A program made the position numbers and the translations under genes. A stretch of 43,418 nt of DNA, taken from positions 1 to 43,418 of the IMG/VR virus record IMGVR_UViG_3300046787_000228; one strand, 5' to 3'. Below are positions 1 to 10,700 of the stretch, piece after piece. Within the stretch, counting starts at the first letter, position 1; every line of letters begins with the position of its first letter. This DNA comes from a virus. The notes under the pieces are model-generated. The model made no database searches, was not told where the DNA came from, and worked only from the letters and a program-made list of their open reading frames with translations.

Positions 1-76
1 ACGTAGTTACTCAGAGTTGTCGACCTACCGTCGTAACACTCACGGTGTAATCTCGGGTATCGCTTCAGGTATCTAA
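1..76 (+). CDS. Major capsid protein, 3' fragment (duplicate of the end of the 42114 gene)
   Basis: This is the C-terminal end of the capsid gene, repeated because the contig overlaps itself. The frame is open from base 2 and ends at the TAA at 74-76, giving 24 residues plus stop. It is not a separate gene; the full copy is at 42114-43367. Confidence 0.95.
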   Translation, partial: RSYSELSTYRRNTHGVISGIASGI

Positions 77-91
77 CCAAGTAAACCCCGT

Positions 92-127
92 ATGGGGCAT
101 AGGTGATCCTCGTAACCTATGCCCCAT
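92..127 (+). promoter_or_regulatory. Perfect 13-bp hairpin after the capsid gene
   Basis: ATGGGGCATAGGT (92-104) pairs perfectly with 115-127 around a 10-base loop. It starts 16 bases after the capsid stop and lies 22 bases before the next start codon. There is no T-run after it, so it may be a partial terminator or an mRNA-stabilising 3' structure that keeps capsid message abundant relative to downstream genes. The same hairpin appears at 43383-43418 because of the contig overlap. Confidence 0.8.
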
Positions 128-149
128 TCGGCTTATCAAGGAGCAGTAA

Positions 150-617
150 ATGGCTGTTGAATTATTTAAACAAAGAGGCATGATCTCTGACTTCAGCGAA
201 ATCGATCGCATGAGAGATGTTCCAACAGGTTGTGAGCGACTAGCAAGAGTTCTAGCCGACTATGACCCTACTATTTACATCCGTAAACTTGAACCAAGCC
301 ACCCACAGTTCAACAAAGAAAAGCCATACTCAATCGTAGTAAACGGGGCCACAGACCGTTATGTTCTTAAAAACTATGCGGACTGGGAACTAGACGAACG
401 CATTATGGCAGACATTATCTCTGCAGATGTCACCCAGTCAGGTGGTTCTATTGATGATGTTCAAGCACTTAACGCTGCTCATGAGTTCATGAAAATTAAA
501 GAAAGAGAAGAAATGCTCTCTGAACGCCGTGAACTTGCTCGAGATGTTGCTAAACTAGGATTGACAATGAATTACGCTCGCCATAACGGAAAGTTACTGT
601 TCGACCCAAATGCCTAG
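150..617 (+). CDS. Conserved-position virion-region protein, 155 aa, unknown
   Basis: I do not recognise this protein. It starts at an ATG with a clear AAGGAG ribosome site at 138-143. It lies directly after the capsid gene and its hairpin, and overlaps the head-tail adaptor gene by 8 bases, so it is almost certainly a virion or assembly protein. The C-terminal half (about residues 90-140) is charged and predicted helical, rich in Glu, Arg and Lys. In podovirus gene order this slot often holds a head-completion or decoration-type protein, but nothing in the sequence proves that role. Confidence 0.75.
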   Translation: MAVELFKQRGMISDFSEIDRMRDVPTGCERLARVLADYDPTIYIRKLEPSHPQFNKEKPYSIVVNGATDRYVLKNYADWELDERIMADIISADVTQSGGSIDDVQALNAAHEFMKIKEREEMLSERRELARDVAKLGLTMNYARHNGKLLFDPNA

Positions 618-1269
618 AGAATCATACACACGCACAGCAAATGAAGTAGCCGAAGACGTTAAACGTATCTTCGGTGACGAAGCCCTAGTCGAACTAAAGA
701 ATGCGGACCTACTTCGTTGGGTTAATGCGGCACAGCGAGAGATTGCCACAAGTAACCAGTCACTAAAGGGTAGTGCAACTACGGATGTTGTTAAAGGTCA
801 AACCCTATACGCTTTACCTTCTAATAGCCCTGTCTATCAAATCCAGGGAATCCACTATAACGGCATTCCTCTAAAGGCTATTACTTTCCAGGCTGCCCAG
901 GAAACCATTAACGCTGACGACCCAGATATGGAAGCCACAGGAGACCCAAAGGTTTGGTATGAATGGGACGGCGACATCTACATCTACCCTTCTGCAAATG
1001 AAGACAAAGTCGGTGGACTAAACCTTTACTACATTGCATATCCACAACCATTGACTGGCCTCGAGCAAACTCTTCAGGTTCCAGACCGTTTCTACAACCA
1101 GGTTATGGACTATGTTCTCGGTCAGGCTTACCGTTTAGATGAGAACTGGCAGGCAATGTCTTACCAAGATCAGCGTTTCCGTGACTCAATGAACCGTCAC
1201 ATGACTCAAGAAAACATTGTTGATGTCAACTTTTACCCTACCAAGAACGTGCTACCTGAGGACGAATAA
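610..1269 (+). CDS. Head-tail adaptor / tail tubular A-like protein
   Basis: This 219-residue protein has the look of the phage adaptor family (T7 gp11 and P22 gp4 types) that seals the portal and seats the tail. The early segment LLRWVNAAQREIA is the helix typical of these adaptors. It is followed by a beta-rich centre (about residues 55-150) with the alternating pattern WYEWDGDIYIYP, and a helical end ending in a motif-poor tail. Its size and its place between capsid and nozzle fit the family. It overlaps the gene before it by 8 bases and shares one base with the gene after, so the three are probably translated from one message. Confidence 0.7.
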   Translation: MPRESYTRTANEVAEDVKRIFGDEALVELKNADLLRWVNAAQREIATSNQSLKGSATTDVVKGQTLYALPSNSPVYQIQGIHYNGIPLKAITFQAAQETINADDPDMEATGDPKVWYEWDGDIYIYPSANEDKVGGLNLYYIAYPQPLTGLEQTLQVPDRFYNQVMDYVLGQAYRLDENWQAMSYQDQRFRDSMNRHMTQENIVDVNFYPTKNVLPEDE

Positions 1270-2831
1270 TGAGCAGGGACGGCGTTGTTTTATCTAATTT
1301 TACTGGTGGGCTAAATAACGCCAGTAACCCTACAATGATTGAAGAGAACGAACTATCAATCGCAAACAACGTAGTCATTGGTCCAAGCGGTAAACTAACC
1401 AGCCGCCCAGCGTTCTTCTCATTAGGAACCTCAGCATCAGGAACTGGTCGCATGAGGATACTAGGAAACTTCCGAAACGAAGATGGCGTAACCTTTATGG
1501 TTGTAGCCACAGACACAAAGACTAACCTATACAACCTAAGTTCTGGAGCCTTCACTGAAATTTGGGCTTATAGTGCCGCAGACATGACAACCTATCTGAA
1601 CAGGCTTTATCTTGTCCGCACTAATGGTGCAGGCGGTTACTGGTCGAAAGTCTCAGGAACTTACACGTTCACAACTATTTCGGCTATGCCCGCCGCTAAC
1701 CAAATCTTAGCAACTATGGGTCGCATCTACCTTTCAAGCCGAGCAATTGGTAACACTTCAACAATCCGCTACAGCAACATCACCTCAGCCTCAGCAGGAA
1801 CCTCAATCGACCAGTTCCCAGTAGAAAACTTCATCGATGTTAATGAAGGTGACGGGCAGAACCTTATCAAAATGCTTGAAGGAAATGGTGAAATCTTCCT
1901 CTTCCGTAGCAACTCAACCTGGCGTTTAGCCTTTGGGGCCTCAGCAGAACCAACAGACGGTTCACTAACATCCTTATCCTCAAGCATTGGTGTAGATAAT
2001 GAGTTCTGCGTAGTCCCAGTAGACAACACTTACGCCGTCCTATACGCAGGAACCCTATACAACTTCGCAGGATACAACTACTACCCACTAAACAACACCC
2101 AAAAAGTAGAGTTCAAAGGCGATGGAACCTGGAACGTCAAAACAGCCTTATCAAAAGTAGGTCCATACTTACTCGTATGGTTCTCTGGCATTACATACTG
2201 TTACAACACCGAGACAAAGACTTGGACGACTTGGACAAGTAACCGGGTTCCTTACTACCTACTTGAAGCACCATACGGAACAATCATTGCAGAAGGATCC
2301 CCGCTAACAGCCTATGCTGTTCCTGCAGCCCGAACTGACGGAACAGCCCTGCCTTTCTCCCCAACTTTTCTCCGTATCAAACTAGAATACGGAGCAGACC
2401 AGGAACAAATCGTTTGCACCGTCCGCACAGCATCATACGACATGGGTATGCCAACCAAGTTTAAAAGACTATTTGGCTGGGAGTTCGCTGGCACAATCGT
2501 AGGCTATCTAAAAGCAACACTAACCCCAGTTGAATACAAAGACACAACAGTATCCACCTGGTCTCAACTAGCATCACAAGACTGGGTTGACCTTTTAGCC
2601 AGAACCTGGAACCCTGAAGGTGCACCAGACGCTGTATTCATCAACGGACTACAGACCTACAACCCCGTCCCGCTAGTAGTTAAGATCTCAGGCAAGCAAA
2701 CTTTCAAACGGGCAACCTTTGAAGTTTCATTTGAGAACACAGGAGACCAATATACCTCACCATCAACCATTGATGGTTTGGTTCTTTACATGCAACCAGG
2801 ACGACGAATGGCGATAGGACACGTGGCATAA
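1269..2831 (+). CDS. Tail nozzle / hub protein (T7 gp12-P22 gp10-like)
   Basis: This 520-residue protein opens with LSNFTGGLNNASNPTMIEEN, the typical start of podovirus nozzle proteins, where a 'GG.n....p..i..nE...a.N' pattern recurs. The rest is almost entirely beta-strand-like, consistent with the beta-propeller of tail tubular protein B or P22 gp10. It would form the tip channel of the short tail. Gene order (adaptor, then nozzle) matches T7-like and P22-like tails. The start codon overlaps the upstream stop region and the stop overlaps the next ATG (TAATG), showing tight coupling. The assignment rests on motif memory and synteny, not on a search. Confidence 0.65.
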   Translation: MSRDGVVLSNFTGGLNNASNPTMIEENELSIANNVVIGPSGKLTSRPAFFSLGTSASGTGRMRILGNFRNEDGVTFMVVATDTKTNLYNLSSGAFTEIWAYSAADMTTYLNRLYLVRTNGAGGYWSKVSGTYTFTTISAMPAANQILATMGRIYLSSRAIGNTSTIRYSNITSASAGTSIDQFPVENFIDVNEGDGQNLIKMLEGNGEIFLFRSNSTWRLAFGASAEPTDGSLTSLSSSIGVDNEFCVVPVDNTYAVLYAGTLYNFAGYNYYPLNNTQKVEFKGDGTWNVKTALSKVGPYLLVWFSGITYCYNTETKTWTTWTSNRVPYYLLEAPYGTIIAEGSPLTAYAVPAARTDGTALPFSPTFLRIKLEYGADQEQIVCTVRTASYDMGMPTKFKRLFGWEFAGTIVGYLKATLTPVEYKDTTVSTWSQLASQDWVDLLARTWNPEGAPDAVFINGLQTYNPVPLVVKISGKQTFKRATFEVSFENTGDQYTSPSTIDGLVLYMQPGRRMAIGHVA

Positions 2832-3040
2832 TGAGCGGTTTTAATAAGTATGCTGCCGGACCAAAACAATATGGTATCGGTGTATCAGGACCAAATGTTG
2901 GTATGAAACTTGATAAAGAAGGTTACAAAGAACGTTCAGTAAAACAGCGTGCAAAGAACTCAGCCATGCTAAAATGGGTTCAGAACAAAAATAATTCACG
3001 CATGTTTGCTAAGCCAACATCACAGATTGGGAAGAGTTAA
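2831..3040 (+). CDS. Small basic virion-region protein, 69 aa
   Basis: This is an unrecognised protein rich in Lys, Gly and Asn, with no membrane segment. It sits in a chain of genes whose stops and starts share one base (at 2831 and 3040), between the nozzle and the internal-protein candidates. The basic charge and position suggest a minor structural component, possibly DNA-contacting. That is inference only. Confidence 0.65.
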   Translation: MSGFNKYAAGPKQYGIGVSGPNVGMKLDKEGYKERSVKQRAKNSAMLKWVQNKNNSRMFAKPTSQIGKS

Positions 3041-3555
3041 TGGCTGATTCCATTAAGGCAGATCCTAGTATCACTGGGTCGTCGGGCACGGGCACGCCAG
3101 GAACTTACAAAGGGTTTGACGGAAAGTCTTACAAACTAGATTTACAGTCAGCCATGGGTGTAAACAGTTACGATACCACTCTTGCTAACAATCGTGCACT
3201 TCGTAACTATACAGAAAACCAGGCTAAAACTAAACTTCAAGAAGCACTTGGAACCATGCAAGCCCCTGGCCTTATTGATAGAACTGCTTTAGAAGCCTAT
3301 AAGGGTGTTGCTAACAACTATGCTGCTCGTGGTATGCAACGAAGTGGTGGCTATTTTGCGGCAGATAACAAGGTTCTAGCAGACGCTAACCAGGCTAAGA
3401 TTGACGAAATGAATAAGTATAAGTCACTAACTGAGACTAACCAGTTGACTGATACGGCTGACCAGCAGACCCGTAACCAGGGCATTTGGGATCTTATCCA
3501 ACAGTTCATCAATACTGATGCTGGCAAAAAACTAAATCAGATTGGTAGCAAATAA
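3040..3555 (+). CDS. Virion-associated protein, 171 aa (possible ejected protein)
   Basis: The N-terminus is low complexity, with a Gly/Thr/Ser stretch over residues 13-22. The remainder is predicted helical. The segment VANNYAARGMQRSGGYFA (about residues 88-105) resembles a pattern I associate with small tail-linked proteins of phages. Gln and Asn are frequent in the C-terminal coiled part. It overlaps both neighbours by one base. A role as an internal or ejected virion protein is likely from position, but I cannot name a family. Confidence 0.6.
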   Translation: MADSIKADPSITGSSGTGTPGTYKGFDGKSYKLDLQSAMGVNSYDTTLANNRALRNYTENQAKTKLQEALGTMQAPGLIDRTALEAYKGVANNYAARGMQRSGGYFAADNKVLADANQAKIDEMNKYKSLTETNQLTDTADQQTRNQGIWDLIQQFINTDAGKKLNQIGSK

Positions 3556-4715
3556 TGACTGGTTCAAACATGAACTTCTCTGGAACTGGTGTAACCATGG
3601 ACTCCTACAAGGGTTTATTTGGTGGAACAAAAGCAACACCTGCCAAACCAGGAAATGATGTCCTAGATCGCTCTGGCTTTACTCAGCGAAACAATACTGC
3701 TGCTGCTACACCAGGTGCAATTGACCCTTGGACTGACTACCTAGGTCAAAAGAGTCGCATCTACAGCGACTACTCCTACCTAACCGGCGGACCTAACTGG
3801 GGTCTAATCCGCCAGTTAAACCAACAGAAAAAAGATAAGACTAAACTTTACAAGACTAACCGTGCAGATGTTGAAAACATGTATGGGCAGTTAAGTGCAG
3901 ATGTTGAAAGCGACACCGCTGCAGTTGGTCAGTCGTTTGATACTGGTATCCAGAACTCTGCTAATAGTGCGAACCAAATGGTTTCAGGCCTATCAGCAGA
4001 AATGGGTAACCAGGATGCTCGACGGGCAAAAGCCGCCGCAGAACTAGGTGTCTCTAATGAGAACGTCCTTACTGATTACCAGTCAACCGATCGTCTCAAT
4101 GAGGCTATGGGTTCAATCCTTGGACAGAACCAAAACTGGCAGGGTCTTCTAAACTCCCAAAAGGGAACTGCTATGACGCAGGGTAACACTATGAAGACTG
4201 CTGTAGGTAATGAGGAAACTCAGATGGTTACCGCCATGAAACAGACTTACGATAGTGCAATTAGCAACCTTAACGGTGCTATTACTAATGAGAAGTCTCG
4301 CCAGGCTGTGCGTAAACTTACCGATGAAGGTAAGTTGCTTATGGGTATTTCTACTGCAAAGATTAAGAAAACCCTTATGGATCAGGCTGGCCTATCTAGC
4401 GGTCAGGCTAACAAGTATGTTAAGGCTCAGCAAGAACTAACAGACTTCTACGACATAACTCCTGATGCTAAGTATGGTTCACCATCAACATTTAATGGTA
4501 AAGACCCTAATACGGGTAAGCAGATTTACTCTCAAGATGCTAATGGCTGGCACTCAATGATGACTGACCAATACAAGTTGGGTGTTGAGAACTTTAAGTT
4601 AGAGGGCGGTCGCGGATTAGACTCATTCGTCATGAAGTATGGTCAGAACACTGGTTTGACGCCTGGTGCTGTAGTCCCAGATTATGGCGGCTTCTACGGT
4701 AAAACATCCCCTTGA
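3555..4715 (+). CDS. Helical internal virion protein candidate, 386 aa
   Basis: Residues about 85-300 are continuous helix-forming sequence rich in Ala, Gln, Asn, Met and Ser with heptad-like spacing, which suggests a long coiled coil. The ends are Gly/Thr/Pro-rich. Such proteins next to a giant final structural gene are typical of ejection-protein sets in short-tailed phages, where two or three internal proteins form the trans-envelope channel. The gene ends at a TGA 51 bases before the giant gene, and a promoter-like element lies in that gap. Function is inferred from composition and neighbourhood only. Confidence 0.6.
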   Translation: MTGSNMNFSGTGVTMDSYKGLFGGTKATPAKPGNDVLDRSGFTQRNNTAAATPGAIDPWTDYLGQKSRIYSDYSYLTGGPNWGLIRQLNQQKKDKTKLYKTNRADVENMYGQLSADVESDTAAVGQSFDTGIQNSANSANQMVSGLSAEMGNQDARRAKAAAELGVSNENVLTDYQSTDRLNEAMGSILGQNQNWQGLLNSQKGTAMTQGNTMKTAVGNEETQMVTAMKQTYDSAISNLNGAITNEKSRQAVRKLTDEGKLLMGISTAKIKKTLMDQAGLSSGQANKYVKAQQELTDFYDITPDAKYGSPSTFNGKDPNTGKQIYSQDANGWHSMMTDQYKLGVENFKLEGGRGLDSFVMKYGQNTGLTPGAVVPDYGGFYGKTSP

Positions 4716-4738
4716 AACAACATGGGTGGCTAATAGAC

Positions 4739-4747
4739 TGCTATAAT
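4739..4747 (+). promoter_or_regulatory. Extended -10 promoter for the giant virion gene
   Basis: TGCTATAAT is a perfect extended -10 element (TGnTATAAT). No good -35 lies 16-18 bases upstream, as is usual for extended -10 promoters. Transcription would start near 4754, followed by an AGGAAGG ribosome site and the ATG at 4767. Confidence 0.6.
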
Positions 4748-4766
4748 TGTCTCTTAGGAAGGCATT

Positions 4767-7700
4767 ATGTCAGACATCAATTACTATACCCGCCCGGTAG
4801 CCAAAACCTCTAACGCTGCAAAGCCTTACATTGGTTCAGGTAATACCGCTAAGTATTCTATTGCCGCAAGCAAATACATTGGTGGGCCAGTAAACGGCGA
4901 CGTAATGGACTACGTCCAACGCTACTCCCGCACAGGAAACTCTGGACAGCCTTCAGGTCGTTTAGACTACACTCAACAACCAAACACAGGAGACGACCTA
5001 CTAGGTAAAGTTGCTGAAGGTGGGCTAGGGGCAATTGGTTACGTATTCCGTGTCTTCACAGGGCTAGGTCGCGGAATCCTAAACGGGGCATACTCAGACC
5101 TACAGCACGCAAATAACATCGACCAAGCACTACAAGACGGATTCCAGGCTGAAGACTTTGGGAAGATCGCAGCCGAAGCAGGCGTAGGAATCTTAGACCA
5201 CGTATGGGGAAACTTTAAAGGTCTAGCCTCATCAGTAATCCCAGACTTCCAAAAAATGGTCGACCCTATCGACAACCGTAAAGTTCTCGATAGTTGGACT
5301 GAACTACTAGATAGCAAAGATTTTCGCAACAGTAGCGTAGGCAAAGGTCCTGTAGGCGATTGGGTAAACAACAAAGACCCATACCTAAGCACCCCACTAG
5401 GTGACTGGACTACCCAAAACACTGTAGGAACCGCCCTAGACATTTTCCTAGACCCAGCAACTTACCTAACCATGGGTATTGGTGGAGCAGTAAGAGGTCT
5501 CGGACGTGGTGTTGGTGCTGTATCCAAGTTCCGCCAGTCAGGTAAAGCCGCAGACTTCATAGCAACCAACCCTAAAAACGCACCTCGCCCATTCTATGCC
5601 CCTGCAGAAAAAGTTACAGGCAAGAAACTTCGCAAGCGTGTAGGTAACCAAGAACCAATCAACACCCCAAACTACACGGTAGCAAACACCAACCCAGCCC
5701 TCTATATCCTAAAAGAAATGGGTCGAGGCTTCAAAGAAGCACACGGACAGGCGGCCGCCCGCCTAGCCGCCCGCACAACCGTTGCAGGTTTCCGCACACG
5801 AATCGTAGACGACGTAGCAAGCAAACTACACGGAACCGATATTACTGAAGAATCAGTAATTGAAATCGGCGGCAGGGCTTTAGATGACGTTCTAAAGAAA
5901 CAAGAAGATCTACTAAAGGCTAAGGGTGTAGAAGGACCTGCTAAAGACAGAATCCTTGAAGCCCTCCGCAATGATGTTAAGCCAGTCATTGACGACCTAG
6001 TAAAGTCAGACAACATCAATGTTCTACGAGCAAACATCGGTCGACAGGCTGTAGCAAACCTAGAAGAAATCGCTGCACAAAAAGGCATCACAATCGCTGA
6101 AGAAGCAGCAGTCCGTGTAGCAGACCAACTAGCCGCATCTTTCCCTGCACGCACCCAGATCTTCCCAAAGGCACAAGCAGCATCTGACCGCGAAATGGCA
6201 GATGAACTAAACAATCTTGCTGACACTATGCACGCACAGGCAAAGTCTGGTGGAGATGCTTTTGGTGAATGGGATGCTTTCGTTGCAAGAAACAAAGGCA
6301 ACGCTAGAATCCTAGACCAACTACGGGAACCTACCTCACAACCGATCGGTTTCCGTGCCCGCAAGTATGGCAAAAAAGACGCTGAAGCCGCTGCAACAAC
6401 CACGCAGAAGAAGGCTAAAGGTGCTAAGGGTGAAGCCCCTAAGAAGACTAACTATGAACAGCGGTTTATCGCCGCTTTGCAAAAGGAATGGCAGGGCAAA
6501 AACCCTTCGCCACTTTGGGATGCAAAAAACCTAGAAAACGACTGGCAGAACATGCTATCCGTTCGAGGACTAACTCGTGCAGACGGGCACGGTGGACACC
6601 ACGTTGCAAGCCTTGACGGTGAAAAACTACGCCAAGCAGGCATCTCGCCATCCCTACTAGCCGCCCGTATCCGTTACGCAGCCCTACGCCTTGAAGGTCC
6701 GAGCAAAATGCGTTACCTTCTGGACGAACTAAAGAACAGAGGATACAACCCGCTAACGGCACACGCAGGCGTTCCACGCTCTCTAAACATGCCAACCACC
6801 AAAGAGGCTGCCGCTAAGGCAAAAGCCGCTGACAACGGCGAGATCACCGTTTTGAGGGGTCTAGCATACGGGCACATGAAGAGTGCTGCAGGAACTATCA
6901 CCGACCTGGAAACACGCCGTATTCTAACCAAACTAGGCTTCCCTGAAGAAAACCTAGACCTACTGGGCGTTAAAGCAAAAACAAAGATTAGCCTAGACGA
7001 CATTTCAGAAACAATCTCAAATGCTCGTGCACAGAAGTTCATTAAAGCCCGCAGAACAATCCAAGAACAGATCGCTAAAAAGCAGGTAGACGTTGTCATT
7101 GGCGGAAAGACTGTAACCCTAACCGCTGCAAGTGTAGCCCGTATGGGTGACGAAAAAGTCATGCAGATCATGGAACAAGCCCTGAAAAGCAGCAAGGTTA
7201 GAAGCGAACTAGTCTCAGCAAAAGAACTAGAATACGCTACAACCAGCCTTGAAAAGGTTCGTGCAGACCAAATGTCAAGCCTTGTATGGTTAACAAGCAA
7301 CGGATTCGACATCCACAACATCCACGCACCACTATACACAGCAATCACTCGCACACGAGACTCCATTGCTGGAGCCATTAGCCGTCCAGCATTCAAAAAA
7401 GTATTCGCAGATGACGCTGGAGAACTAATCCCACGCCACATCCCAGGATTCATGAGCCACCTATATGCAGCATCAAAGCACTCATCAAGCCTAGACGGTG
7501 GACTATTCGCACAAAAGATTGACGAACTTCTCGCATCCCGAGGAGAAGCCCCAATCGGCAACATTGCAACCCTACGAGGAAAGGCTCAGATCCTTTCCAG
7601 GGTAGCCCTAGACTCAGCCTGGACCGAATACATCACCCCAGGACTACTCCACACTGTAGAAGTTAGAACAGCAAGCAGCGTCAAACCTACCGGTGCAAAA

Positions 7701-10700
7701 ATGTCTGGACGAACCCTAAAGAAGTTTGAAGACGAACTAAACGGTATGGCTCAAGCCCAATACGACCGACTAATCAATGAAATGCTTACGGCTCGACTAA
7801 CAACCCCAGGTTGGGAAGCCGGTAAAATTGAGATCAGCCCATCAGAGTTCTTAGCAAACCGTAAACTACCAGCAGGAAGCCGACCAATCCCTAAGTTTGT
7901 GGATGGCGAAATATTCCCTGAAGCAGCAGCGGCAGCAGAAAAAGCAGTTGCCAACACTGAACTACGAGTCGACGCAGAAGTTCTTAAATGGATTCAGGAC
8001 CTTTACCGTGACGGAGCACAACTACCTGTCTACCGTCGAGTAAACGGTAAAACAACCAAACTTGGACCACAGGACACTGTAAAGTCAGGCGACTTTGTCT
8101 CATCAAAAGACTTCGGTAAATATGCTGCAGACCGAACTGTTGGGAAAGTAAAAAACTCTATCGAGGATATCTCAACAAAACTAAATACTAAACTAATCGG
8201 ATTAAACTACGATAAGGCAAAGAGTGCAGCACTCAAGAAGATTGCTGAACGAGAAATCCAAGACCTAATCCCAGACAGCCTTAAGCCAGAAGTCCTAGCA
8301 AAATGGATTAAAAGAGAAGTTGGACTCAGCGACTCATCCCCAGCCCGAGTAGCCGCAGGAATTAACGCCCGATTCTGGCATGCACACGAAATGGTTCCAG
8401 CAGAGCGTGAAGTAGACATCCGCCTGCAAGGCACAATCTACGCCAGAAGCACTAAAACACAGAAACTTGGCAAAGACCTACTCACTTCACAGCGAAACAC
8501 CTTCAGTAAAGTCGTCACAAACATCGAAACTGCCATCAGAAAAGAAGGCGTAAAGTATGCTGACGCTAAATGGGACGGAAAAATGTCCCTCGAAGGTGTC
8601 CTAGAAAGCGGAAACCCTAAACTATTCGTAGACTGGCTAAAAAACAAGGTAGTTCTATCGATCACTGACCGTGCTGAATGGGAAAGTGCAATGACCCACA
8701 TCAGTAACATGACAAAAACTGTTGACGGTCGTCGAGGATACGCAAGTTACAAAGAACTAATCGACAGTTACTACCCAACCAAGCGTAGCCGACTACTCCC
8801 CGGCGACATTAACCCTGCCACTGGAAAGCCAGTTCCTACTGAACAGCAGGTTCTACAGGTCCTAGACGCTCTAGGAGTGACTCGTGCACGAGAAATGCTA
8901 GACGCAGCAACCATTGCTAACAAGACTGACGTAATGAAACTGCTAAGTGACAGCCGTCGCAAACTAAAGTTCCAGGAAATTGAAGCCGCAAAGGAAATGG
9001 ACTACATCCGTCGTGTCTCTATGGTTAATGGCGACAATGTATCGGCAATGGTTGAGGCTCTACCTAGCCCTGAGATCTACCACGAGCAGTGGGCAGCCAT
9101 GTTCTTGGGAGAAATCCAACGCTTAGAAGCAGAAGGACTATCTGAACTTGTCCCACTTGCAGGTATCGTAGGTGGAACAAGTTTTGCAAAATTCTTTGAA
9201 AAGTCTGCAGCATCAATCCTAGAAGAAGACTCACTGGGTCGACTCTACCGCACAGACATGCCAAAAGAAGTCTTTGCACAGATGCAGAAAGACGGACTAC
9301 AGCCTCAACGTCTTGCAATTAAAGAGAACTTTGACAAAGAAACTCTTTACACTGGTTGGAAGACTCTGATAAAAAACCTTCAGGGAATGGCAGATAACCG
9401 AGGTTTGGTAGAAGGTCACCCATTACGCTCAGCGTGGATGGCAGAAACAGCAGTTCGTGTCCTACGCCTACGAGACTACTACCTTCAGGCTCGAGGAATC
9501 TTCTCAAGCAACACAATCAACGTCACCCACGGAGAACACCTGCTACTCGGAGCGGGCGACCTAGCAAAACTAAGTGCCTCAGAAAAACGAGCACTAAGTT
9601 ATGCAGCCTATATCTCAGAAGCCGATGTCATGGAAGTTCTTGGCATAGACAACGTAGCCAACCTATTCATGAAGGGTGCCGGAGAGAGCCTCCCAATCAC
9701 TTCAATAGTTCCAGCAGCCCGTCTACTTATCAAGGCTATGGACTCGCTTGAGAACGGAAAATGGTTCACCCAAATCCAAATCGATGCAATGGAGCACGAG
9801 ATGGTAGACCTAATGGGAAACAACATCCTACACACAAACCGTGGATCAGGCATGGGTAACCTACTAGTTCACGACCGTGAACAGGCACTAAAGCGAATAG
9901 GAACAGTAGTAGCAACCCTACTACACCCAACAAATGCTCGCCACCTATTCGACATTCACACAGCAAACGCTGCACAAGCAATTCAAATACTCAAATACAA
10001 AGCCGGCTCAGTATCTGAACCAGTCAAGGAAAACCTACGCAAACTACTAGACAGCGACATGTCAAACAGTGGTGCAAACATGGACGCTGTTAAAAAAGTC
10101 CAAGACGAAATTAACAAAATGCTGGGAATCAACCCACTAAGTGCAGAAGCAGAAGCACTAGCCCGCATGGACATCAGTGCCTGGATTGCAGCCCGAATAG
10201 ACCCAGGTTCAGCAATCATCCTCAAAGAAGCCCAGAAAGTCAGCAAACTATCTGATGAAGGTCAAGCAATCGCTGACATTCAAGGCATGAACGGTGCACG
10301 TGTAGAAACACAGCAAGACGCAGGCGAACTACTATTCCATGACCTATTAGCCGAAAAAGGCTTGGCAGTAATCGACTCAGGTGGTAGCGACGAACTACTA
10401 TTCGACGCAACCCTACACTTGACCGCTAACCGTCAAGAAATCATGGGTAAACTACGCTTCGCAGACCGAATTATGGGTGCACTATTCTCAAGTCACCGTA
10501 TGGAGAACCTACGCTCATTCGCTGACGCACCAGAAATGGCTGCAAAAGACCTAGCCGTCCAGTTCGAGCACACCGCACTCTTAACCAAGCAAGAATGGGA
10601 ACCAATCATCCAGTCATCTGGACGTAACTACCTAACTGAAGCATTCAAGATTATTCAGAAAATGCCTGAAGAAGACCTAATCAAAGCAACTACAGCATTA

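Larger units (their letters stand above)
1..127. repeat. Terminal overlap, left copy (circular junction)
   Basis: These 127 bases are identical to 43292-43418. They carry the last 24 codons of the capsid gene, its stop and a strong hairpin. An exact 127-base end overlap is what a de Bruijn assembler run at k=127 leaves on a circular contig, so this most likely marks circularity rather than a real terminal repeat of the virion DNA. Physical ends remain unknown; a headful-packaged, circularly permuted genome would look the same. Confidence 0.95.

Noticed and set aside
1-127. True short terminal repeat as in T7-like phages
   Set aside because: The length equals a standard assembly k-mer and the repeat lies inside the capsid gene, so circular assembly explains it better.
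8000-8150. ADP-ribosyltransferase-like patch in the giant protein (VYRRVNG and SGDFVSS)
   Set aside because: Only two short resemblances are present; the catalytic Glu region cannot be identified, so no domain call is made.
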